This document shows, piece by piece, positions 14,370 through 20,070 of a stretch of DNA of 20,070 nt (position 1 is its first letter; every line of letters starts with the position of its first letter). Both the position numbers and the translations under genes were made by a program. The notes below the pieces were generated by a model. The model made no database searches. It was not told the DNA's origin and worked only from the letters and a program-made list of their open reading frames with translations. The DNA lies in the NCBI GenBank assembly GCA_045106875.1, contig JBGCFK010000160.1, positions 1-20,070 on the forward strand, written 5' to 3'. The DNA comes from Thermohalobaculum sp045106875. GTDB lineage: Bacteria > Pseudomonadota > Alphaproteobacteria > Rhodobacterales > Rhodobacteraceae.

Positions 14370-16565
14370 TCAGTTCCCTTCAGCCGACCAGACGAAATCG
14401 ATTCGTCTGTTTCTGGCTCGGCCGTCTGCTGTATTGTTGCTTTCGATCGGCTGGGTTTCCCCAAAACCGCGCGCGGTCATTGCATCGCCGCGAACGCCGC
14501 GGGCTGCCAAGGCGGCTCGTACCGCTTCGGCTCGCTTTTCGCTCAGCGCCTGATTGTTCTCGTCGTTCCCGACCGAGTCCGTGTGTCCTGCAATGTCGAG
14601 TGTCATCACCGAACTGTTGAGGCAGCGCACGGCAACGGCTGCAAGCCTGTTCAAAAGTGCGCGTCCGTCATCGTCGATCTGCGCCGAACCGGTCAGAAAG
14701 GCAATCTGCTCCTTGGACAGGGCCTTGTCGATCTCGGCCTCGCAGCCCTGTGGTGTGACGGCAAAATCAACATCTGGAAGCCAGTAGCCGTTGCGAAAGG
14801 TTTCACTCTCGCCCGTGATCAGATTGCGACGATCGTCGCCTTCGCTCGCCGCCGTTGTGTTTGCTGTAAGGCCAAGTTCCCAGTCGGCAGGCAATCGTCT
14901 GGACATCCAGATTTGCACCTCGTTTGCGGTATAGCCCGGCCTCAGAGTGCCATCGATCGCAACGCTGCCTTCGTTGATCTCACCGGTTGCGATGACGAAT
15001 GGTTCCAACGCGGAGGTAAGACCTGTCAACGCGCCGCGCCATGCCTCCGCATCACCTGTGCCTGCGCTCGCCAAAGCCTCACCGCTTGCTTCCGTTCCGG
15101 CCAGCGCCAGGGCGACGTCTTCCGAAAGATCCTGGGGCAACACTCCACTCAATACGATTTCCTGGTCGCGTTTTGAAAACACGATCCCGGACAGTGGCGC
15201 CGATTCGTTCAGGTCAAGATCCAGCTCCCAGGTATCTGGCATAACTATCTGTACAGCGGCTGTTGAATTATCAGCGCTGAACCCGCGTCGCAATACGCCC
15301 GAAATCGTGAGCCGTTCCCCGGTGATCCGGCTGGTTGCTGTCTCCATCCGCGGCAGAACGATGTTGAGTGCCTCCGCTGGGCCCGTCCAATCCATTGGCG
15401 CGCCGGTCTGGCTGAGATCAAGCCCTGCCACATCAAGCCCCGGCAGCATCGCGGCCAGTGTGTTTGCGCCCAGTCCGTCGGGGAGAACTCCACGCGCGGT
15501 TATGCCCCCGTCAGCATCAAGTTCAATCGTGACATCAGCGTCGGGCGGAGGGTTTAGCACCGTGATACTGGTCTTCCAGTCTGTGCCTATGGATGGCATC
15601 AGTGCTGCAAGATCCTCGTTCGTGTCGACATCAGCGGTCAGGTCGATGGTTGTGCCAGATACAGCCAAAAGCCCAGCCTGGGTGCGGGCAAGTGCGTCGA
15701 GCCCTTGTCGAACATTGTTGACCCAGTTCGCATCAGGCACGCCTTCCAGCAGGGCGAGCTCACCTTCGACGGTTGATCCGGCACCGGTCGCCGCATCACG
15801 CAGAGCCTTGGCGGTGTCGGCGTCGGGCGCAACGCCGTCAACAATGATACCGCCATCCACTGTTTTCATTGCCGTGAACTGAAAGTCCTCCGCGCCAGCA
15901 ACTGCGCCTTCCAGATCGATTGTCCAGTTGCCTTCTGTTGCCCGGGCGACCAATTCGTTGACGACGTCGCCGGAGGGTTTGTCTGAGACGCGGCCTGTAA
16001 GTCCCGCATCAAGATCGCTCAGTTCGAACCGCCCCTCCTCCATGCCGGACAGAGCCGCAATCCCGGTGCCCGTGATCGCTGCCCAATCAGCCTCCGGCGC
16101 ACCGGCAGCGATAGTCAGCTGGGATTGAACCTCTGCGCCACCTGCAATTGCCCTTGCTTGCGCCAGTACGGCATCTTCGATGGTCCGGTTGGGAACATGT
16201 CCTTCCAGTGTGATCTGTCCGTTGGAAGCGCGTTCAGCGGAGAAGGTGAAGGGCGAAACCGACTGCAGCACCTCCATTCGGTCGACAAGCCGTCCCAGCA
16301 GAGGCACAGCACCGGCCAAGGCCAGGATCTCGTCGCGTCTGGCTTCGCCATTCACGGGTCCGGTCAAAGTCACATTACGTCCGTCGGTCTCGACACTGAT
16401 ATCCGGTCCAGCGACGTTCCTGAGCGCGTCACGCACGCCCTGGTTCACCTTGAGTTCAACCTGCGGCGCCCCAGCTAAATACGTCTCATCCGTACCTGTC
16501 TGAACAGCATGCCAGCCTGTCACGCCCATAAGCGCGACACAGAGTATCACGAGTAAAAGCCGCAT
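14370..16565 (-). CDS. OmpA-family protein with four tandem BON-like repeats
   Basis: The 731-residue protein starts with a hydrophobic export or anchor segment (residues 2-17) and an N-terminal BON-like stretch (about 36-102). It then has four tandem units of about 118 residues, beginning near 106, 228, 345 and 463. Each has a GxITLxGxxP-like half and a second half ending in a W-x-L/I segment. The C-terminal OmpA domain (about 612-727) carries the peptidoglycan-binding features HTDSVGN with Asp663 and LSEKRAEAV with Arg678, plus ARGFGETQP and NRRIDFV. It probably sits in the periplasm and binds the cell wall; no outer-membrane barrel is seen. BON domains are thought to bind membranes. It is the first gene of an apparent two-gene operon with the helix-hairpin-helix protein. 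The upstream gap (16566-16746) is shared with a divergent TPR gene. The ribosome binding site is weak. Confidence 0.88.
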   Translation of the reverse strand: MRLLLVILCVALMGVTGWHAVQTGTDETYLAGAPQVELKVNQGVRDALRNVAGPDISVETDGRNVTLTGPVNGEARRDEILALAGAVPLLGRLVDRMEVLQSVSPFTFSAERASNGQITLEGHVPNRTIEDAVLAQARAIAGGAEVQSQLTIAAGAPEADWAAITGTGIAALSGMEEGRFELSDLDAGLTGRVSDKPSGDVVNELVARATEGNWTIDLEGAVAGAEDFQFTAMKTVDGGIIVDGVAPDADTAKALRDAATGAGSTVEGELALLEGVPDANWVNNVRQGLDALARTQAGLLAVSGTTIDLTADVDTNEDLAALMPSIGTDWKTSITVLNPPPDADVTIELDADGGITARGVLPDGLGANTLAAMLPGLDVAGLDLSQTGAPMDWTGPAEALNIVLPRMETATSRITGERLTISGVLRRGFSADNSTAAVQIVMPDTWELDLDLNESAPLSGIVFSKRDQEIVLSGVLPQDLSEDVALALAGTEASGEALASAGTGDAEAWRGALTGLTSALEPFVIATGEINEGSVAIDGTLRPGYTANEVQIWMSRRLPADWELGLTANTTAASEGDDRRNLITGESETFRNGYWLPDVDFAVTPQGCEAEIDKALSKEQIAFLTGSAQIDDDGRALLNRLAAVAVRCLNSSVMTLDIAGHTDSVGNDENNQALSEKRAEAVRAALAARGVRGDAMTARGFGETQPIESNNTADGRARNRRIDFVWSAEGN

Positions 16566-16733
16566 TCTTGGTCTCGGTTTCCTGCTCGCCTCACAGCGGA
16601 TCGCCGTTTGCGGTCGACAATACTAGTTTTGGCCTAGAACCCAACACCTAATGATGTAATAGAAAAATGAGTGATCGGCAGGTGATTGGCGTTTCTGCAC
16701 AGGGCGGCGAAAATTGGCCATGCGGACGCTTCA

Positions 16734-16739
16734 GGGAGA
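16734..16739 (+). promoter_or_regulatory. Shine-Dalgarno that sets the TPR protein start
   Basis: GGGAGA lies seven bases before ATG 16747. This supports ATG 16747 over the in-frame upstream ATGs at 16714 and 16720, and it puts a clean signal peptide at the N-terminus. Confidence 0.6.
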
Positions 16740-16746
16740 CATCGGG

Positions 16747-17568
16747 ATGCGAAGGGTGATCCTGGCCACAGCGACAGTGGTCTGCTTGCTGGCCAATCCT
16801 GCGAAAGCGCAGCTTGGCACGTTGATCGATATTTGCGGATCCACCGATGCGTCGCCGCGCGAGATCGTGAACTTTTGCCAGCGTGCTATCGCCAGTGGCC
16901 AGTTGGACTCGCGCGCCCAGGCGCAGGTCCGAGCGAATCTGGGAGTCGGCTGGTTCGAACTTGGCGAATACAACAACGCCGTTATCGAGTATGATAAAGC
17001 TCTGGCCGAGGCGCCCGACCTGCTTGGTGCCTATCTGAACCGGGCCCGTGCATTGGAGCGGCTGGGTCGGTTACGCGATGCGGCGGCGGATTACGATACC
17101 GTCATCCAGCGGGACCCACGTGCCGCGGATGCATATCTTGGTCGCGGCGCGATGCTGCTTGCGAACGGTGATCCCGGACGGTCACTGGACGACTTCTCCA
17201 ATGCAATCCGATTGCAGCCTGACTGGCTCAGCCCGCACTTCAATCGTGGAATGGCGCACTTCCAACTGGGCATGTGGCGCGAAGCCGAACGGGACTTCGG
17301 TACTGTCATCCAGCGCAATCCGTCCGATGCGGCTGCGTTTCTGAACCGCGCGCGCGCGCGGGCGAGGTCCGGGGACAATGATGCCGGACTGGATTTTGAC
17401 CGAGCCCTGGAAATTGACCCTGAATGGGGTGGCGGCTGGTTCGCTCGAGGACAATACTGGGAAAGTCGCGGCAACCGCGAGGCGGCCAATCGCGACTTCC
17501 TGCGGGCCTACGAGCTTGGGTACCCAGACCCATGGTTGTTGCAGCGGGTGCGCGAAATTTCGGGCTGA
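16747..17568 (+). CDS. Exported tetratricopeptide-repeat (TPR) protein
   Basis: The 273-residue product has a signal peptide (MRRVILATATVVCLLANPAKA, with likely cleavage before Gln22). About six consecutive TPR units of 34 residues then run from about residue 60 to 262. Typical TPR positions are visible, for example LGVGWFELGEYNNAVIEYDK, AYLNRARALERLGRLRDA and AYLGRGAMLLANGDPGRSLD. TPR arrays are protein-protein interaction scaffolds, and a secreted array like this would act in the periplasm. Cys30 (ICGS) and Cys43 (NFCQ) lie just before the repeats and could form a disulfide. The partner is unknown. The gene is divergent from the OmpA operon, which may indicate a shared envelope role (inference only), and convergent with xerD across a 17-base gap. 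Confidence 0.88.
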   Translation: MRRVILATATVVCLLANPAKAQLGTLIDICGSTDASPREIVNFCQRAIASGQLDSRAQAQVRANLGVGWFELGEYNNAVIEYDKALAEAPDLLGAYLNRARALERLGRLRDAAADYDTVIQRDPRAADAYLGRGAMLLANGDPGRSLDDFSNAIRLQPDWLSPHFNRGMAHFQLGMWREAERDFGTVIQRNPSDAAAFLNRARARARSGDNDAGLDFDRALEIDPEWGGGWFARGQYWESRGNREAANRDFLRAYELGYPDPWLLQRVREISG

Positions 17569-17585
17569 ACGCCGACGATCCCAAA

Positions 17586-18545
17586 TCAACGGATACCGAA
17601 ACCTTCGTCAAGAAAGTTGGCGCCGTCTCCTGCCATTGGGTGTTTTTCCAGCACCAAGGCCTTCAGGCGTTCATCCAGCACGTGCGTATAGATCTCTGTC
17701 GTGGTGATATCCGCGTGACCCAACAGCGTCTGGATCGCGCGCAGATCCGCACCATTAGCCAGAAGATGTGTCGCAAAAGCATGCCGGACGGCATGTGGTG
17801 ATATCCGCCCCGGATCAATGCCAGCCTCAACAGCCAGTTTCTTCAACGCTGTGTAAAAGGCGATGCGTGTCAGGTGACCCAGTTTGCCACGTGAGGGAAA
17901 CAGGAAGGGTGATGGCGATGCTCCCCGGCGCCGCATTTCTTCTTCGGCGTGGTCCCTGTGACGAAGCCAGCTGGTCAACGCATCGCGCGCTGGTGGGGAC
18001 AATGGCACCATACGTTCGCGCCCACCCTTGCCACGAACAAGGATCATCCGAGGATCACCGCGGACTGCCGCGACGGGTAGGGAGACCAACTCGGTGGCCC
18101 GCAAGCCAGTGGCATAAAGCAGTTCGACGAGACACAACAATCGGGCAGACATTGCAGGACTACGCCCTGCGCGTTGCGCCGCTTGCAGCAGCCGAGCTGT
18201 CTCTGCTTCGTCCAAGGTATTGGGCAGAGTCCGCCGACGCTTTGGCCCTTCGATCCCGGCACCTGGATCATCGGTGCGAAGCCCTTCGGAGAAAACCAGC
18301 CGATAGAACTGCCTGATTGCCGAGAGCCGCCGTGCGCGTGTGGTTTCTGTCAACCCTCGCGCATCAAGAGCAACCAGAAAGCCTTCGATATCTGGCCGCC
18401 CGGCTTGCTCGAGGCCGCTGCCATTATCATCGAGCCATTCTGCAAAATCCATCAGATCCCGGCGATAGGCAGCCAGCGTGTTCTCGGCTGCCCCGCGTTC
18501 GGCGGCCATGGCTTCGAGAAAGATCTCGATCCAGCCACGGCCCAC
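17586..18545 (-). CDS. xerD: Tyrosine recombinase XerD
   Basis: XerD is the site-specific recombinase that, with XerC and FtsK, resolves chromosome dimers at dif. The 319-residue product has the N-terminal SAM-like DNA-binding domain (about 4-90) and the catalytic domain with all expected residues: Arg149 (GLRATEL), Lys173 (RGKGGRER), His251 and Arg254 (HAVRHAFATHLL), His277 (LLGHADI) and nucleophile Tyr286 (EIYTHV). XerD is preferred over XerC from the family-typical context near aroK/aroB; sequence alone does not fully separate the two. The start is GTG 18545, two bases after the stop of the small membrane-protein gene, so translation is probably coupled. No phage or integron genes are nearby, which argues for a housekeeping recombinase. 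Confidence 0.9.
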   Translation of the reverse strand: MGRGWIEIFLEAMAAERGAAENTLAAYRRDLMDFAEWLDDNGSGLEQAGRPDIEGFLVALDARGLTETTRARRLSAIRQFYRLVFSEGLRTDDPGAGIEGPKRRRTLPNTLDEAETARLLQAAQRAGRSPAMSARLLCLVELLYATGLRATELVSLPVAAVRGDPRMILVRGKGGRERMVPLSPPARDALTSWLRHRDHAEEEMRRRGASPSPFLFPSRGKLGHLTRIAFYTALKKLAVEAGIDPGRISPHAVRHAFATHLLANGADLRAIQTLLGHADITTTEIYTHVLDERLKALVLEKHPMAGDGANFLDEGFGIR

Positions 18546-18547
18546 GA

Positions 18548-18691
18548 CTATTGGGCCCGTCCGGCTGGTGCCTGCAGATCAATCACCACGTCTTCCGTTG
18601 GCGGCGGTAGATCCGCCAACAGCGCGTAGACAACCAGACCCAGAACCGCCAACACGGCGATCCTGAACAAATATACAAGTGCGCGGCCCAT
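18548..18691 (-). CDS. Small single-pass membrane protein (47 aa)
   Basis: This short gene encodes 47 residues: MGRALVYLFR, a hydrophobic helix (about residues 5-26), then an acidic and proline-containing tail with DLPPPTEDVVIDLQ. I recognise no named function. Similar tiny membrane proteins precede xerD in related genomes, as far as I recall. The frame stays open far upstream into the aroK region, but ATG 18691 is preferred: AGGAG lies nine bases upstream (AGGGC is closer), the hydrophobic helix then sits at the N-terminus, and longer starts would overlap aroK. The stop TAG is two bases before the xerD start, so the two genes probably form one transcript. Single-pass topology is a hydropathy-style judgement by eye. 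Confidence 0.72.
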   Translation of the reverse strand: MGRALVYLFRIAVLAVLGLVVYALLADLPPPTEDVVIDLQAPAGRAQ

Positions 18692-18839
18692 CGGCCCTGT
18701 CTCCTGCCTGTTATGGCTTCTCTTGCCCGCGACCGTGCCGGAACCCGGCTCAACCGATCGGGGCATGGCCTTCCCGTCAGGTATTCGGTAACACCTTAGC
18801 AAAACACGTGGCGAACATGCAAACGTCGAAGGCAAATGA

Positions 18840-19433
18840 GTGCATCTTATGGTTGTAGAGCCGGAGAGTGACCACACGCAGGCTGCGCGGCGTGTTCTAA
18901 CCAAGCCGCTGGTACTGATTGGATTGATGGGAGCGGGCAAGTCTTCGGTAGGGCTCAGGCTGGCCAAGATGCTGAACGTTCCGATGGTCGACTCGGACAC
19001 CGAGATCGAAGCGGCTGCCGCCCTGTCGATCCCTGAAATATTTGACCGGTATGGCGAGGCGCATTTTCGCAGTGGCGAGCGGCGCGTGATCGGACGCCTG
19101 TTGACCGAGCAACCTCGCGTTATCGCAACGGGCGGTGGAGCGTTCATGGATGCCGAGACCCGGGCACTGATTGCGGATCATGCGATAAGCATCTGGTTGC
19201 GCGCGGAACTTGACGTGCTTGTAGCTCGGACCGCTGGGCGAAGCCACCGGCCCTTGTTGAACAAGGGCAATCCTCGTGATGTGCTTTCAGACCTGATTGA
19301 CCAGCGACATCCCGTCTATGGGAAGGCCAGTGTCATTGTGGACTCGCTGGCCGGACAGACGCACGAGGATATGGCGGCCCGCATCATCGAGGCGCTCGAA
19401 GTAAACGGGCAAGCCTTTAGAGAGAGCCAATGA
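18840..19433 (+). CDS. aroK: Shikimate kinase AroK
   Basis: AroK phosphorylates shikimate to shikimate 3-phosphate with ATP, the fifth step of the chorismate pathway. The 197-residue product has the Walker A loop GLMGAGKSS (28-36), the DSDTEIE element with the substrate/Mg-binding Asp51/Asp53, FRSGE with Arg77, the GGG at 98-100 in TGGGAF, and the lid Arg137 in RSHRPLL. The GTG at 18840 is favoured as start because GAAGG (18828-18832) is seven bases upstream; an in-frame ATG at 18849 is an alternative. The N-terminal extension of about 22 residues before the kinase core is longer than in compact family members. The gene overlaps aroB by four bases, giving coupled translation of consecutive pathway enzymes. 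Confidence 0.96.
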   Translation: MHLMVVEPESDHTQAARRVLTKPLVLIGLMGAGKSSVGLRLAKMLNVPMVDSDTEIEAAAALSIPEIFDRYGEAHFRSGERRVIGRLLTEQPRVIATGGGAFMDAETRALIADHAISIWLRAELDVLVARTAGRSHRPLLNKGNPRDVLSDLIDQRHPVYGKASVIVDSLAGQTHEDMAARIIEALEVNGQAFRESQ

Positions 19434-20070
19434 TGGAAAAGTTGACGGTCGGGCTGGGTACTCGCAGCTATGACATACTTATTGGCGGCGGTCTGCTGGC
19501 CGAGGCGGGCGCACATATCCGTCCCCTGCTTCCGCGCCCGTACACTGTGATTGTCACGGACGAGAACGTGGCAGGTCTGCATCTGGCGACGCTGCAAGCC
19601 GGGCTGGCTGTTGAGGGAATTGAGAGCGAGGCGATTGTTCTGACGCCGGGCGAGAGCACCAAGAATATGGGTGCCTTGGGACATGTTGTAGAGCGCCTGC
19701 TGGATCTGAAGATCGAGCGTGATGACCTTGTAATTGCGTTTGGTGGTGGTGTGATCGGCGATCTGGCCGGGTTCGCGGCCTCGGTGCTGCGGCGCGGCGT
19801 GGATTTCATTCAGGTCCCGACGACGTTGTTGGCGCAGGTCGACAGCTCGGTTGGCGGCAAGACCGGGGTGAACGCCCCGCAAGGCAAGAACCTCATCGGT
19901 GCGTTTCATCAACCGAAGCTGGTGCTGGCCGATATCGACGTTTTGGGCACGTTGACACCGCGTGATTTTTTGGCGGGGTATGGTGAGGTCGCCAAGTATG
20001 GCTTGTTGGGAGACGAGGCGTTCTTCGGTTGGCTCGAGGTGAACGCACCTGCGATGGCGGCGGGCGACGA
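19430..20070 (+). CDS. aroB: 3-dehydroquinate synthase AroB, N-terminal part (3' end outside window)
   Basis: AroB converts DAHP to 3-dehydroquinate, the second step of the shikimate pathway, using NAD and a divalent metal. The frame is open from ATG 19430 to the last base, giving 213 residues of an enzyme of roughly 370. It shows the NAD-binding AFGGGVIGDLAGFAAS (103-118) and the PTTLLAQVDSSVGGKTGVN block (130-148), plus GESTKNMG and GYGEVAKYG, all strong AroB signatures. A second ATG lies at 19433. The start overlaps the aroK stop (ATGATG at 19430-19435), so translation is coupled. The 3' end and the metal-binding histidines lie beyond the window. Confidence 0.95.
   Translation, partial: MMEKLTVGLGTRSYDILIGGGLLAEAGAHIRPLLPRPYTVIVTDENVAGLHLATLQAGLAVEGIESEAIVLTPGESTKNMGALGHVVERLLDLKIERDDLVIAFGGGVIGDLAGFAASVLRRGVDFIQVPTTLLAQVDSSVGGKTGVNAPQGKNLIGAFHQPKLVLADIDVLGTLTPRDFLAGYGEVAKYGLLGDEAFFGWLEVNAPAMAAGD

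Noticed and set aside
14947..15882. 311-residue Ser/Ala/Pro-rich plus-strand open frame
   Set aside because: It is antisense to the OmpA-family repeat region, and its composition bias is typical of the complement of an acidic, Ala/Asp-rich coding region.
16566..16746. Promoters for the OmpA and TPR genes in the divergent gap
   Set aside because: The AT-rich patch at about 16620-16670 contains fragments such as TTTTGG and TAATGA, but no pair with good spacing and match, so I do not call specific sites.
17586..18545. Tyrosine recombinase as the integrase of a mobile element
   Set aside because: No tRNA, attachment repeats, transposase, phage or plasmid genes are nearby. The gene sits next to aroK/aroB with a chromosomal XerD-like length and motifs.

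Overview
The window is about 20 kb of high-GC chromosomal DNA. The protein families and gene neighbourhoods suggest an alphaproteobacterium of the Rhodobacteraceae (Roseobacter-like): an alphaproteobacterial UbiG, an xerD / small membrane protein / aroK / aroB locus, and a transglutaminase / ATP-grasp / alpha-E locus. The lineage call is inference from gene content; no rRNA gene is present. Coding density is very high: no gene-free stretch exceeds about 180 bases, and I saw no tRNA, rRNA, CRISPR array, insertion sequence or prophage gene.

Layout. (1) 1-2277, plus strand: the 3' end of infB, a hairpin terminator, a TTG-started short-chain dehydrogenase, and rbfA. (2) 2284-3225, minus strand: proline iminopeptidase, convergent with rbfA and divergent from (3) ubiG (3362-4117, plus). 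(4) 4247-4825, plus: a SYLF/Ysc84 lipoprotein, convergent with (5) an EamA-type transporter (4836-5741, minus). (6) 5838-12721, minus: a three-gene operon reading right to left, encoding a transglutaminase-DUF2126 amidoligase fusion, a circularly permuted ATP-grasp fused to an alpha-E domain, and a stand-alone transglutaminase-like protein. (7) 12857-13522, plus: dienelactone hydrolase family protein. (8) 13622-16565, minus: a repeat-rich OmpA-family envelope protein followed by a membrane-anchored helix-hairpin-helix protein with a Thr-Asp hexanucleotide-repeat linker. (9) 16747-17568, plus: an exported TPR protein, convergent with (10) xerD and a 47-residue membrane peptide (minus). (11) 18840-20070, plus: aroK overlapping aroB, which runs off the window end.

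How they work together. infB and rbfA serve translation initiation and 30S maturation, aroK and aroB serve the shikimate pathway, ubiG serves ubiquinone synthesis, and xerD serves chromosome dimer resolution. The least understood block is region 6. Its families (ATP-grasp and amidoligase ligases, alpha-E, cysteine transglutaminase-fold enzymes) recur together across bacteria and have been predicted from comparative genomics to make or process an unidentified peptide or isopeptide product. Here the ligase and alpha-E parts are one polypeptide, an amidoligase is joined to a transglutaminase, and no proteasome-like Anbu protease gene lies within the window. The OmpA/helix-hairpin-helix pair in region 8 is the second poorly explained unit.
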